Positions 42,850 through 52,086 of a stretch of DNA of 64,000 nucleotides are shown in pieces. The notes beneath the pieces were generated by a model. That model saw only the letters and a list, made by a program, of their open reading frames with translations. It was not told the origin of the DNA and ran no database searches. A program made the position numbers and the translations under genes. The stretch comes from CAYRFF01 sp964436125 (GTDB lineage: Bacteria; Bacteroidota; Bacteroidia; Chitinophagales; Saprospiraceae): assembly GCA_964436125.1 (NCBI GenBank), contig CAYTBT010000014.1:16246-80245 (forward strand), read 5' to 3'. Every line of letters starts with the position of its first letter. Positions within the stretch are counted from its first letter, which is position 1.

Positions 42850-43443
42850 ATGCATGACATAGAACCATATTATAGGTGGCGCGACCACTATATCGCTGCG
42901 CATGATAAGCGCTCACCGTTTTACGGACGCGAGTACGATCAATTTTATTTCACCAATGCGGTTTACAATTACGTCATTCATCCTCAATGGGATGATTTCG
43001 GGTCTTCTACATTGTATAGCAAGGTCTTATATGCCGGCTATGAAAGGAGATTTGCCATTATTGAGCTCATCGGAGAATGGAATGACTGTATAGCCAATGA
43101 TATCATGTTTCTCAAGAGCAATCTCATCGATTCCATGCTCGATGAAGGAATCAATAAGTTTATTCTTATCTGTGAAAATGTCCTTAATTTTCACGGTTCT
43201 GATGATTGTTATTACGAGGAGTGGTTTCACGATATCAAGGAGGAAGGTGGCTGGATAAGTCTCGTTAATCTTCTCGATCATGTAGAAAATGAGATGCGGG
43301 ACGGACAACTCGACTACTTTCTTCACTTCGGAGATAGGCTCAATGCCTTTAACTGGCGCGCTTCAGAGCCTGTCCATGTTTTACAGCGTATTGAAAATCT
43401 CCTGTATAATGAACAGAAACGCATATCGATGAACTATGAATGA
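42850..43443 (+). CDS. Conserved hypothetical protein coupled to era
   Basis: I do not recognise a characterised family. The 197-residue soluble product is rich in aromatic and acidic residues (HDIEPYYRWRDHYIAAHDKRSPFYGREYDQFYFTNAVYNYVIHPQWDDFGSSTLYSKVLYAGYERRFAIIELIGEWND). A middle part, DSMLDEGINKFILICENVLNFHGSDDCYYEEWFHDI, looks like a Rossmann-type strand-loop. It has no signal peptide. Its last codons overlap the era start by 8 bases, so translation is coupled and a role in ribosome assembly or the same growth condition is possible. Confidence 0.7.
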   Translation: MHDIEPYYRWRDHYIAAHDKRSPFYGREYDQFYFTNAVYNYVIHPQWDDFGSSTLYSKVLYAGYERRFAIIELIGEWNDCIANDIMFLKSNLIDSMLDEGINKFILICENVLNFHGSDDCYYEEWFHDIKEEGGWISLVNLLDHVENEMRDGQLDYFLHFGDRLNAFNWRASEPVHVLQRIENLLYNEQKRISMNYE

Positions 43444-44347
43444 GTCTTTCCCGCCTTCACATAAAGCCGGATTTGTGAATATCATCGGCAATCCCAATGT
43501 AGGGAAGTCCACATTCGTGAATAATTTTACGGAGCTCAAGCTCAATATCATCACCTCCAAGCCGCAGACAACCCGACATCGCATCCTCGCTATCCTCAAT
43601 AAAGAGGATTATCAACTAGTTCTCTCCGACAGCCCGGGACTCATCGACGAGACCATAAATCCGATGCAGGAAAAAATGAATAATGCCGCCTGGTCATCGA
43701 TGGAAGATGCAGATATTTTAATCTTCTATGTCGATGTATGGCAAGATATTCAGCTTCCGCAAATGTATATCAAGCAATTCAAGAAGCTTGATGTTCCTAT
43801 CTTTCTCGTGTTAAATAAAATTGACCAGAAAACTGCTAGCGAGGCCGAGGAGATTTTTCAAGCCTGGAAAGCACTTTATGCCTTTGATAAAGCATTTAAA
43901 GTGAGTGCCTTGCATAAAACCGGTGTCGATTCGGTATTTGAGGCAATTATCGACGCTCTGCCTATTCATCCACCGTATTACCCCAAGGATCAATTGACGG
44001 ACAAGTCCGAGAGATTCGTCGTATCGGAAATTATCCGAGAAAAAATCCTTCTACTCTATCGGAAGGAAATTCCCTATGCTGCAGAAGTCGTTGTAAACTG
44101 GTATAAACAAGATGAAAGCCACGATCCACCTATTTTAAATATCGCAGCGGATATCTATGTCGAACGAAACACCCAGAAGGGAATCATGATAGGCAAAGGT
44201 GGAAAAATGATTAACAAACTCGGTCGTGCTGCACGGAAAGACATTGAGAAATTTGTCGGTCAACAAGTTTATCTTGAACTCCGTGTCAAGGTGCGCAAAG
44301 ACTGGCGGAAGAATGAACGCGATTTAAGGGGATTCGGATATGAATGA
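43436..44347 (+). CDS. era: GTPase Era
   Basis: A 30S-subunit assembly GTPase. The 303-residue product has G1 GNPNVGKST (residues about 17-25), G3 DSPGL, G4 NKID and the switch I region ITSKPQTTRHR. The C-terminal KH domain follows, with VVNWYKQDESHDPPILNIAADIYVERNTQKGIMIGKGGKMINKLGRAARKDIEKFVGQQVYLELRVKV, the GKGG loop being diagnostic of Era. The length is normal. The start overlaps the preceding hypothetical gene by 8 bases. Codons for QLPQM contain a copy of the 13-mer. Confidence 0.95.
   Translation: MNESFPPSHKAGFVNIIGNPNVGKSTFVNNFTELKLNIITSKPQTTRHRILAILNKEDYQLVLSDSPGLIDETINPMQEKMNNAAWSSMEDADILIFYVDVWQDIQLPQMYIKQFKKLDVPIFLVLNKIDQKTASEAEEIFQAWKALYAFDKAFKVSALHKTGVDSVFEAIIDALPIHPPYYPKDQLTDKSERFVVSEIIREKILLLYRKEIPYAAEVVVNWYKQDESHDPPILNIAADIYVERNTQKGIMIGKGGKMINKLGRAARKDIEKFVGQQVYLELRVKVRKDWRKNERDLRGFGYE
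43753..43765 (+). repeat. Dispersed 13-mer GCTTCCGCAAATG, copy 5
   Basis: Exact copy in era, read G CTT CCG CAA ATG (Leu-Pro-Gln-Met), a different frame from copies 2 and 4. Confidence 0.8.
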
Positions 44348-44446
44348 GGTTGCTTAGTTTTCAGAACTTGCCCTGTTTCCTATCCGAATTCCACTATCCT
44401 ATCACTTCATTATACGAGAATATAATCTTAAGCTTATACCCTGCAA

Positions 44447-46015
44447 TTAATGCATTATCACTATCTTTTTCACACCTTGCTTCCCATCGCTAGTTACTTG
44501 CAGTAGATATGTGCCATCGGTAATCTGTACCGTGGGAATTACCACTTCTGCAGCGTTAAAATCGGATTGTGTTTCATAAACGGTTCTTCCATTCATATCC
44601 ACAATACGTATGTGCTGTATTGCAGCTTTCTCTATGGCAATATGCAGGATATCTGAAGCGGGATTGGGATAAACTCGGAACTCTTCAGCAGCCAGAATAT
44701 CATCTGTAGATGTTCCTGTGTCATATAGTTCATAGTAAAATTTCACATCATTGTCTCCCTCGAGATGTCCCCACTGAGAACCGGACCAAGCAGAGAAAGA
44801 TATTGCCCTAGTACAGTATCCATTGCTATTATATTGATATTTAAAATGTTGATCTTCCTCAAATTCACTCGTACTATCCGCCCAGGTTAAATATGTTGTT
44901 GTCATCAAGTTCCCTCCGGAATAAGTGAATAAATCTTTAAAATAGGTTTTCCAGGCATTGGAATACCAGTATTGTGTTTTTATTTCCGTGTTATTCCCTT
45001 CAGCATCGTATTCATAGATTTTTCTACTATCTTTTTCCCAGGTAGTACCATTCCACGTTAAATTCACCATTGCTACTCGTTGATTATTCGCGTAAGCATA
45101 TTCTATTTTTTCGTCATTTTCCCAGTCTTGCACTGCCTCGTTCCATTCTTCCTCAATCATACTCGTTCTATTCCCCGATTCATAGGTAAATGATTCACGA
45201 GTTTCATTTACCCACCGGCTTTGGTTCCAGTCCTGTTCTATTTTACGTGTAAGCTCATCCGCTGCATTATAACTATATATTTCCTTCTTATCATTGAGCC
45301 AGGAACTTGCTGTCTTGTCCCAGTCGGAGTTGCTATATTCCGTTAAGCGACCTTTGCTGTCATAGATATAAGTGTCCTTTGAGTCATTCTCCCAGACAGA
45401 ACCATTCCACGATTGACCTATTGCTTCCTTTATACGGTTCTGTGAAGTGTAGGCAAAGAGATGGCGATCATCATTTATCCAGTCCGGTTCATCATATTCT
45501 TGTTCAATCTGTTCAATAATATTTCCACTTCCGTCAAATACGCTCTTATTCCTTGATTTACTCTCGAGAATTTCTTCATCTTCATCCCATCCATACATAT
45601 ATGTTGAATCAAATGGGATCAAAATTGTATTATTAACGTCATAAAATCCAAAGACCGGCTGCCCCAATAAATACAGGAATAAATCCACGACCTCATCGGC
45701 ATCTCCGTCTGTATCGCCCCAGTATATCCGTGTCGAATCAACCGGGATAAAGAAAATGCCATCATATTCTTCCGTCTGATAAGCTTTCAAGCGCATCATT
45801 TCCTCTGTAGGCTTCAAGGCAAGATTTTGATTGGCCAATGGATTATGCATTTCCCATAAGTCAGGTGTAAGTTGTTGTGAAAAGTGAGATAAAAAACAAT
45901 TCTCCTTCACTGAGCTATCGAATTCATTTATCGGATTCTGTGCATAAGCTTCTAGGTTCATAAAAAGCAAAATGCATAAGCAGATTCCGCATGTGAGTAT
46001 TCCTTGGTTTTTCAT
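44447..46015 (-). CDS. T9SS cargo protein with about eight W-rich repeats
   Basis: A 522-residue exported protein. It has a signal peptide (ILTCGICLCILLFMNLEAYAQ) and a non-repetitive region to about residue 165. From there to about 435 it carries roughly eight imperfect repeats near 34 residues long with the pattern W-x-x-(D/E)-x-x-x-x-Y-x-Y-(D/N/S)-x-x-(G/N)-x-x-x-x-x-x-x-x-x-W-(N/D). These resemble the YD-type repeats of secreted proteins. The end is a type A sorting domain: EEFRVYPNPASDILHIAIEK...GRTVYETQSDFNAAEVVIP...GTYLLQVTSDGKQGVKKIVI. It should be exported by the T9SS. Ligand or function unknown. Confidence 0.85.
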   Translation of the reverse strand: MKNQGILTCGICLCILLFMNLEAYAQNPINEFDSSVKENCFLSHFSQQLTPDLWEMHNPLANQNLALKPTEEMMRLKAYQTEEYDGIFFIPVDSTRIYWGDTDGDADEVVDLFLYLLGQPVFGFYDVNNTILIPFDSTYMYGWDEDEEILESKSRNKSVFDGSGNIIEQIEQEYDEPDWINDDRHLFAYTSQNRIKEAIGQSWNGSVWENDSKDTYIYDSKGRLTEYSNSDWDKTASSWLNDKKEIYSYNAADELTRKIEQDWNQSRWVNETRESFTYESGNRTSMIEEEWNEAVQDWENDEKIEYAYANNQRVAMVNLTWNGTTWEKDSRKIYEYDAEGNNTEIKTQYWYSNAWKTYFKDLFTYSGGNLMTTTYLTWADSTSEFEEDQHFKYQYNSNGYCTRAISFSAWSGSQWGHLEGDNDVKFYYELYDTGTSTDDILAAEEFRVYPNPASDILHIAIEKAAIQHIRIVDMNGRTVYETQSDFNAAEVVIPTVQITDGTYLLQVTSDGKQGVKKIVIMH

Positions 46016-46317
46016 AGTACATAAGTTTTAATTATTAATTAGCCCCATATAACCTTCAAGTATAAGGAAATTAATGCTAATAATTGAATTTATACCGTTT
46101 CATTATAGATTTAGTCCATTTCATCATACATATTTACCCTTCTGCATAACAGACAGGGCTGATTTATGGCAATTCAGAATTAAAGCATACCAAAAAACGT
46201 ATCATAAAGGAAAATCATCCGTAATCCTATTCAACCATTTCAGGCTTTTATCGTTTGCTATATTGTTATACTGTATTTTTACTCGCAGCTGTAATGTATG
46301 CTTCCCGTAAAAAGCAT

Positions 46318-46392
46318 CGGGGTGTAGCGCAGCCCGGTTAGCGCGCGTCGTTCGGGACGACGAGGTCGGAGGTTCGAATCCTCTCACCCCGA
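46318..46392 (+). tRNA. tRNA-Pro (CGG)
   Basis: Acceptor CGGGGTG / CACCCCG with discriminator A; anticodon stem CGTCG / CGACG around loop TTCGGGA, anticodon CGG; T loop GGTTCGAATCC. CCA is not encoded. The rest of the 46016-46645 gap holds only a GGCTGT/ACAGCC hairpin (46574-46590) before the next gene. Confidence 0.93.
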
Positions 46393-46645
46393 CATTTTAT
46401 CCCATAATTGCCGGTTAATCACTGTATTTCCCTTGCAACAAGTGCAATTCACAGCAATATCCGAACAAGCAAGGCATTATCAATGTAGTATTTATATCGG
46501 CAAGATTGCCGAGAACCAAAAGTTCTTACATTCACTTTAACTTTAACGGGTAATTTTATACATATAAATTGCAGGCTGTGATCTACAGCCACGATTCTTC
46601 AGTATAATACCGAAAGTAAGAATTAAAAAATCAAATAATTAAACT

Positions 46646-47344
46646 ATGAAATTTAATGCAATGAAGTTTCTATTCGGAATAATGATTATAGGAATGGCCG
46701 CCTGTGGAACACCGACGGATTCCCAAGATAATTCAACTGATTCCGAAGCAACGACAGAAAATACTGAGGCCGGCAATGAAACGGAGAAAACTGTCTATGC
46801 GGCAACACTGACAAGTGTAAATTCCGACTTATTGGATAAAGAAACAACCGGAAAAGCCAGATTTGTCGTCGAAGGTGATTCTATGACAGTCACAATTGAC
46901 GTAGTCAATGCACCGGTCAATATGGCCCACTGGCAGCACTTCCATGGTTTCAAAGATGGGAAAGCAGCAAGTTGTCCTTCTGATAATGCCGATACCAATG
47001 GCGATGGGATCATCGACTTAATTGAGACTGAAGAGGCCTCGGGAACAACAATGGTTCCATTTAATGATCTACCATCTGCTATGAAAGTTGCCAATAATAC
47101 GTATCCTGAAGCGAAGGCGGACGGGACATATCACTATGAAGTGACAGTATCGATGAGCGATCTTCAATCAGCATTTGCGGAAGCTTTCGGCGGCGATATT
47201 GCTCTCGATACCAGAGTGCTTTATATTCACGGTGTACCTTCAGACATGGAGCTACCTGAAACCGTACAATCTCTGGGTGAAATACCGGCTCAAGTTACAT
47301 TGCCTATAGCTTGTGGGAAGATTGTGAAGGTATCCGGCAAATAA
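46646..47344 (+). CDS. Lipoprotein with a CHRD-like beta-sandwich, unknown function
   Basis: A 232-residue lipoprotein with signal KFLFGIMIIGMAACG (lipobox MAAC). An acidic Asn/Thr/Glu linker DSQDNSTDSEATTENTEAGNETEK follows. The folded part starts YAATLTSVNSDLLDKETTGKARFVVEGDSMTVTIDVVNAPVNMAHWQHFHGF, which resembles CHRD or Cu-Zn-SOD-type sandwiches with clustered His (HWQHFHG). DNADTNGDGIIDLIET looks like a calcium-binding EF-type loop (D-x-N-x-D-G-x-x-D). Metal binding is plausible but not shown. A copy of the 13-mer encodes Ala-Phe-Ala-Glu-Ala. A bidirectional terminator separates it from the convergent TPR gene. Confidence 0.65.
   Translation: MKFNAMKFLFGIMIIGMAACGTPTDSQDNSTDSEATTENTEAGNETEKTVYAATLTSVNSDLLDKETTGKARFVVEGDSMTVTIDVVNAPVNMAHWQHFHGFKDGKAASCPSDNADTNGDGIIDLIETEEASGTTMVPFNDLPSAMKVANNTYPEAKADGTYHYEVTVSMSDLQSAFAEAFGGDIALDTRVLYIHGVPSDMELPETVQSLGEIPAQVTLPIACGKIVKVSGK
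47172..47184 (-). repeat. Dispersed 13-mer GCTTCCGCAAATG, copy 6
   Basis: Exact copy, on the strand opposite to its gene; the gene reads CA TTT GCG GAA GC (Phe-Ala-Glu). Confidence 0.8.
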
Positions 47345-47370
47345 CCACGAGCTGCAGATAAATATCTTAA

Positions 47371-47410
47371 ACTTAAAAAGCCATCTGCGATTGCGGATGG
47401 CTTTTTAAGT
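47371..47410. terminator. Bidirectional terminator between convergent genes
   Basis: An 18-bp stem (ACTTAAAAAG plus CCATCTGC against GCGGATGG plus CTTTTTAAGT, one T-G pair) with loop GATT. The A/T arms give T-runs in both directions. Confidence 0.85.
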
Positions 47411-47431
47411 TTTCATTGATTGTTGAAGTGA

Positions 47432-49144
47432 TTAGTCCTCCTTCTTAGCTGCTGCTTTTGCTTTTGCGGCTTTATATTCAGCAATTTTCTTTCTTCTTAT
47501 TATAATCTTCTTTTTGAGATCTTGAAGTTTGTGAAGTGCTTCGCCGACCTGTTTATAAGTAACGGTGTCCAATTGATACCATTTATCATAGTACAAGATT
47601 GTGGAGTCAAGTTTTTGCAGTCTCTTATCTTCATCAACCTCCATACCATAATAGTAGCTAGCTTTATACTTATATGCTTGTCCGAGATAAGTTCCATATT
47701 TCTCAGGTTGATCCTCACACAGCTCAATAATTTTATTGTAAAAGAACATAGCAGTATCGGGAGACATCCCAGCCTGCGTATTCAGCTGTGCACGCATAAA
47801 GTAGCCATAGATATAGGTTGAATCAATCTTTAACAATTCCGTAAATGAACTATCAGCCTTTTTAAAAGCGCCACCATAGCCATAGGCCAGTGCCATATCT
47901 CTCAAGTCAGTAGTATAGCCATTATAGGGCTTGAATCTATCGATTTTTTCTTTATACATCTGCGCCACTTTCAAGTAAAATTTATCTTCCTCAAGCGAGC
48001 TAATCATCTCATCATACAATTTCCTTACAGAAACCTTATCTGAGGTATCCACGAGTGTCAGCGCTTTATGAAAGTTTTTCATTCCATCATCGTACATCGT
48101 AGAATCGAGTTTTAACTGTGCTTTTCCAAGATAGACATAATCAGCAGGGATAATCTTATACTCCGGCACATTCTGCAAAAAGTCAGTTAATGCTGTTGCT
48201 GCTTGCTGATAATTTCCGGTTTCATAGGCGGAATATCCTTCCATTCTTCCCATTTCAGGGAGGTCGTGGCAATCCTGACTTTGTTTAAGTTTATTAATTT
48301 CATTAATCGCTGTTTCAGCATCTCCGGCAAGGAAGACGAATTGAATATAACGAGTAACCGTCTCACAAGTATAATCTACGAGTGGAAGGTATTTTTCTCC
48401 ATATACATCAATAGCCTCTTGCAATCTATCATTGCGATAAAAGAAGATTGCCTCTTCCCGATAAGCCGGTGCATACTTAGGATTGGCTTTAATCGCCTTT
48501 TTAAAGAATTTCTCTGCGCGATCGGGCATTTTGGCTCTTGACCAAGCTACTGCAAGTCGCGTGTATGCCTCGGCATTGGTAGAATCAATGGCTATTGCGC
48601 GGTTATAGTAATTAACCGGTATAGACAAATTCCGGGAATTCTGCTCTGCATACATATTTCCGAGTGCTACAAGGAGATCAGCATCGACTTTTCCGACATT
48701 AATTGCCTTCTCACCATAGGGAATAGCTTTATTAAATAGGCCTGCATCGGCATAAGCTTGCATAATCTCGATATAGACTTTGGGGCTTCTTACTCGTCGC
48801 GGTAGTTCATCGATAGCGGTTTCAATATTTGCGGAAGCAGCAGTAGAATCTCCGTTCATAAGATTAATTCTCGCCATTCCCACATAATTCAATGAAAGGT
48901 CATCATCCATCTCAATGCCTTTCTTAAATGCCTTCTCGGCGGCATCATATTTTTTCTGTTTCATATAGATGTCACCGATATAATATTGAGCTTCAGCCTC
49001 CTCGGTGCTTTTCAATAATTTCAATGCGGTTTCATACTTTTCTCCATCCATAGCCTTCAGAGCCTTTGCTATAACTTCTTCCTGGGCATTTGATTGAAAA
49101 ATCGATACGATTCCGATTAATACGATTAATACTGTTTTCTTCAT
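47432..49144 (-). CDS. TPR protein, last gene of the exbB-exbD-tonB operon
   Basis: A 570-residue exported protein. The start at 49144 (MKKTVLIVLIGIVSIFQSNAQ) gives a clean signal peptide; an ATG three codons upstream is possible. TPR motifs run throughout, for example AQYYIGDIYMKQKKYDAAEKAFKKGIEMDDD, AEAYTRLAVAWSRAKMPDRAEKFFKKAIKANPKYAPAYREEAIFFYRNDRLQEAIDVY, and the TKADSSFTEL-type repeats near residue 450. The end is a basic Ala/Lys tail (KAAKAKAAAKKED). Its position downstream of the proton-channel and PstS-like genes is conserved in this phylum, which suggests a periplasmic scaffold. One near-exact 13-mer lies in its codons at 48826. Confidence 0.8.
   Translation of the reverse strand: MKKTVLIVLIGIVSIFQSNAQEEVIAKALKAMDGEKYETALKLLKSTEEAEAQYYIGDIYMKQKKYDAAEKAFKKGIEMDDDLSLNYVGMARINLMNGDSTAASANIETAIDELPRRVRSPKVYIEIMQAYADAGLFNKAIPYGEKAINVGKVDADLLVALGNMYAEQNSRNLSIPVNYYNRAIAIDSTNAEAYTRLAVAWSRAKMPDRAEKFFKKAIKANPKYAPAYREEAIFFYRNDRLQEAIDVYGEKYLPLVDYTCETVTRYIQFVFLAGDAETAINEINKLKQSQDCHDLPEMGRMEGYSAYETGNYQQAATALTDFLQNVPEYKIIPADYVYLGKAQLKLDSTMYDDGMKNFHKALTLVDTSDKVSVRKLYDEMISSLEEDKFYLKVAQMYKEKIDRFKPYNGYTTDLRDMALAYGYGGAFKKADSSFTELLKIDSTYIYGYFMRAQLNTQAGMSPDTAMFFYNKIIELCEDQPEKYGTYLGQAYKYKASYYYGMEVDEDKRLQKLDSTILYYDKWYQLDTVTYKQVGEALHKLQDLKKKIIIRRKKIAEYKAAKAKAAAKKED
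48826..48838 (-). repeat. Dispersed 13-mer, near-exact copy (12 of 13)
   Basis: GCTTCCGCAAAT followed by A instead of G. Read Ala-Ser-Ala-Asn in the TPR gene. Confidence 0.7.
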
Positions 49145-49272
49145 CAATTGCATGTGTTTAACGCTTATTTATTGTCAACTTAAAATTTATAACTTCAATT
49201 TGCCTCGATATATTATATATGAGGTACATTTTCCGTTTTGCTGCGTAAATATACAGTTAATCCTAGTTTATT

Positions 49273-50229
49273 TTAAAATCCGTCCTCCAAATATAAAATC
49301 TGCGGTGTTTCCCGGATCGGCACAAGGCCGCATTTCTCGATGAGAAGCTGGCCACGAGGGCTGTTTAAAAAGGAGGAGAAACCGGTGCCGAGGCTGATAT
49401 TCTGTCCCCTGTTAATCACATAAACTCTACGGATTAAGGTATAGGCTGCAGATTTTATGTTCTCCGCACTCGGTTTAAAGTATTCTTGCTTTTCACCTTC
49501 TTCGACCGGATTTCCGATGGCAACGACGGCGATCTGCTTCCTTGCTTTTTTATAATTTTCGCTTGCTTTCTGACTTATCCAGTTCATCCCGACGATACCG
49601 ATAGCATTGGGATTATTACTCACGTATTTAATAACATCAGCATTGGAACGCAGCGCTGCAGCATTGGGGTTTTTTATGGATTCAATCCCGGTATATTCCT
49701 TCATTGCTTTCACTGTAGAAGAATAAGGGTTGTCAAAGGCTATGTTTATCTCGCCTTGCATTGTGGAACTCCCCTCGGCATTCACCTCATCCCAATCTGA
49801 AATATTCCCTTGAAGAATATCGATAATCTGTGATTTCAATAAGCTCTTATGCGGGTTTTTCTCGTTTACAATCAGTGCGACAGCATCGATAGCTATCTTG
49901 GATATTGTAGGTGTGTATTGATAGGCTTCAAGAAAACTCTTCATCTCGCTATCTGTCAAGCTCCGCGTAGTTATGGCGAGCATAGCGCTATCTTCCATAA
50001 TGTCTTTGATCGCTTTCTGCCCGGGGACATAGCTATCGTAAATTACGGCCTTGGGATAATCCGATTTCATCAATAAGACAGCTTGATGGATTAATGGATA
50101 GAGCGTTTCATCCACGGACATTTTCATTACTCCTATAGTATTACTCCGTACAGGAGCTTCTTCATTGCCACAGGATAATAAACCGAAGCCTAATAAGAAG
50201 AATAACAGATATCGCAGGTTATAATGCAT
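49273..50229 (-). CDS. PstS-like substrate-binding lipoprotein
   Basis: A 318-residue lipoprotein from MHYNLRYLLFFLLGFGLLSCGNEE (lipobox LLSC); the open frame runs further upstream but the signal peptide fixes this start. The mature part is a type 2 periplasmic-binding fold of the PstS/phosphate group: SVDETLYPLIHQAVLLMKSDYPKAVI, the ITTRSLTDSEM segment, IAIDAVALIVNEKNP, ILQGNISDWDEV and GIVGMNWIS, followed by RRVYVINRGQNISLGTGFSSFLNSPRGQLLIEKCGLVPIR. No Pst permease genes are nearby. It sits in an ExbB/ExbD/TonB operon instead, which argues for a sensing or accessory role rather than classical ABC import. Confidence 0.8.
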   Translation of the reverse strand: MHYNLRYLLFFLLGFGLLSCGNEEAPVRSNTIGVMKMSVDETLYPLIHQAVLLMKSDYPKAVIYDSYVPGQKAIKDIMEDSAMLAITTRSLTDSEMKSFLEAYQYTPTISKIAIDAVALIVNEKNPHKSLLKSQIIDILQGNISDWDEVNAEGSSTMQGEINIAFDNPYSSTVKAMKEYTGIESIKNPNAAALRSNADVIKYVSNNPNAIGIVGMNWISQKASENYKKARKQIAVVAIGNPVEEGEKQEYFKPSAENIKSAAYTLIRRVYVINRGQNISLGTGFSSFLNSPRGQLLIEKCGLVPIRETPQILYLEDGF

Positions 50230-50284
50230 ATTCACTCGTGTTCTTCTGTGTGATATAACTAGATGCCGGAGCTTTCTTCTGTTT

Positions 50285-50545
50285 TTATACTTTATCCAGG
50301 TAATTCCGGCGCAAGCGGACGAGGCGATAAATCGCATAAGCAATAATCGCAATACCCACGAAATATCGCAAGATGTCTTGTTGTATAAACTGTTCCATCG
50401 GGCTGTACAGAAATAACATTAAGCCCACGGCAAAGTACATACAGACGACAAAGAACTTAAGGATAATTGTTACTTGCGTCCAAGGTTTCTGTTGGAAGAA
50501 CCGTTGAAAAAAGCTCTGCACTACATTACTGTAATTTAAAGACAA
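50285..50545 (-). CDS. Small inner-membrane protein of the tonB operon
   Basis: An 86-residue protein with two predicted membrane helices (VTIILKFFVVCMYFAVGLMLFLYS and DILRYFVGIAIIAYAIYRLVRL) and a basic C-terminus. Its start overlaps the end of the tonB-like gene by 20 bases, so translation is coupled. The family is not characterised to my knowledge; small proteins of this type often accompany Bacteroidota exbB/exbD/tonB operons. A role as an accessory subunit of the proton-channel complex is a guess from context alone. Confidence 0.75.
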   Translation of the reverse strand: MSLNYSNVVQSFFQRFFQQKPWTQVTIILKFFVVCMYFAVGLMLFLYSPMEQFIQQDILRYFVGIAIIAYAIYRLVRLRRNYLDKV

Positions 50546-51359
50546 ATGGCTGCACGAAGCTCACCCTTACTTTATGTCCGTTAATTTCACCCGGCTGCCA
50601 CTTAGGCATAAGTTTAATAATCCTTACAGCTTCTTCAGCAAGGCCAAAACCAAGCTCTTTCCCACGTTTTACATGAATATTGGTGATGCGACCATCTCGT
50701 TCCACCGTAAACTCCACATATACAATTCCCTCTATACCTGATTCAACGGCAATATCCGGATAATCGATATTCTTCCGTATAAATTCCATACGATTACCGG
50801 GGAATTTGGGTTTTTTCTGAATACTGGCGTATGAATACACCTTGTTATCTACGACCGCACCTACAATTTTCTCTGTTCCTTCACCGTCTTCCGGTGGCTT
50901 AATCGGCACATCAAATTTGGACAGACCTTCTTCTACCGTTTCATCACCGATGAGCGCGTCTTCTTCAATTGTTTCAACCGGTGGTGGGATATCCTCTTTC
51001 TTTATCTGATCCTGTTTTACAATCTTCGGTGGTGTAAACTTCACCTCCTTAACTGCCGGTGGAGGTGGTGGAGGTGGTGGGATATCCGGAGGAGGCGGCG
51101 GTTTCTTTTCTTCCAGGTCAATATCAGCCAGTTCAGTTTCCATATTGACTTTCACATCTTCCTTCACATTATTCAGCTTAATAGCTGAAGCAATAATCGG
51201 AATGGAGAAGAGAAGGCCTACACCTATAACCCCGATGATAATTGACAATATAGCTGTTTTATTATATTTCTTTCTCAATTGATAGGCACCGTACTCTTTA
51301 TTACGGCCATCAAATACCATATCAATCCACTGCTTACTTTTTAAATCTATACCTGCCAT
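50526..51359 (-). CDS. tonB: Energy transducer TonB
   Basis: A 277-residue protein anchored in the inner membrane that carries proton-motive energy to outer-membrane receptors. The N-terminal motif DMVFDGRNKEYGAYQLRKKYNK is typical of Bacteroidota TonB proteins. One membrane helix follows (AILSIIIGVIGVGLLFSIPIIASAI, about residues 36-60). The periplasmic part holds a proline-rich spacer (about 90-110, PPPPPDIPPPPPPPP). The C-terminal TonB domain is FPGNRMEFIRKNIDYPDIAVESGIEGIVYVEFTVERDGRITNIHVKRGKELGFGLAEEAVRIIKLMPKWQPGEINGHKVRVSFVQPFVF. It lies 3 bases after exbD and overlaps the small membrane gene. Confidence 0.92.
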   Translation of the reverse strand: MAGIDLKSKQWIDMVFDGRNKEYGAYQLRKKYNKTAILSIIIGVIGVGLLFSIPIIASAIKLNNVKEDVKVNMETELADIDLEEKKPPPPPDIPPPPPPPPAVKEVKFTPPKIVKQDQIKKEDIPPPVETIEEDALIGDETVEEGLSKFDVPIKPPEDGEGTEKIVGAVVDNKVYSYASIQKKPKFPGNRMEFIRKNIDYPDIAVESGIEGIVYVEFTVERDGRITNIHVKRGKELGFGLAEEAVRIIKLMPKWQPGEINGHKVRVSFVQPFVFKLQ

Positions 51360-51362
51360 AAT

Positions 51363-52025
51363 TTATTCTTTTGGTTCCTCGTACAAAGTCTTTAATAAAT
51401 CCAATTCCTGCTTCGTAATATCCATAATAGCATATATACCGACCTTGGCTATTTTTAATTCATCGAGGATATTCACCATATTCTCGTACGTAGCTTCCGG
51501 AGCGGCTTTAACCATAACCACAATCCCCATCTTATAGCTCGTAATATCTTTTACTTCCTTCTTGTAAGTTTCTTTATCAATCTCTCCTATATTCAACTGA
51601 TCTTGCAGCGTTTTAATTTCATCGTAACGCGGATTTCTTTCACGGGACTTCTTTATAAGTGCAGCTCTTATGCTCCCCGGGCCTCCACCCCAAGTAACCT
51701 CAATCGGATCGAGTTTTTTATTGGGATCATCAAATAGACCTTCATAATACCATATACGGTCATTCTTCCCGAGCAGAATGGTAAAAGCTTGTTCATCACC
51801 GACCTTACTCCGTTGTTCTTCTTTTACATTATCATCTTTGGCCGGAACAACGATATTCATCGCTTGAGGCTGGTTTAAGGTTGTAGTGAGTATAAAAAAG
51901 GTAATAAGTAGAAAGCCTAGGTCAACCATAGGAGTCATATCAATCCGCGTGGATTTTTTCTTGGTCCGTGCTTTTTTGGCACCGCCTTTTTTTCTACCGT
52001 CTCCCCCTGTATCTATATCCGCCAT
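51363..52025 (-). CDS. exbD: Biopolymer transporter ExbD (second copy)
   Basis: A 220-residue inner-membrane protein with the ExbD/TolR fold. The basic N-terminus (GGDGRKKGGAKKARTKKKSTRIDMTPMVDLGFLLITFFILTTTLN) ends in the single membrane helix. Asp in PMVDLGFLL is the proton-carrying residue conserved in the family. The periplasmic domain follows, with TYENMVNILDELKIAKVGIYAIMDITKQE near the end. This copy carries an insert (residues about 75-150) compared with the first, giving it 220 instead of 203 residues. Two ExbD paralogues per ExbB are usual in Bacteroidota. It is 3 bases from tonB and 61 bases from the first exbD. Confidence 0.9.
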   Translation of the reverse strand: MADIDTGGDGRKKGGAKKARTKKKSTRIDMTPMVDLGFLLITFFILTTTLNQPQAMNIVVPAKDDNVKEEQRSKVGDEQAFTILLGKNDRIWYYEGLFDDPNKKLDPIEVTWGGGPGSIRAALIKKSRERNPRYDEIKTLQDQLNIGEIDKETYKKEVKDITSYKMGIVVMVKAAPEATYENMVNILDELKIAKVGIYAIMDITKQELDLLKTLYEEPKE

Positions 52026-52086
52026 TACTTGCTATTTTTATAAAGATTAACACGATTTACTATGAGATAATTCCTTCATCCAGGTA

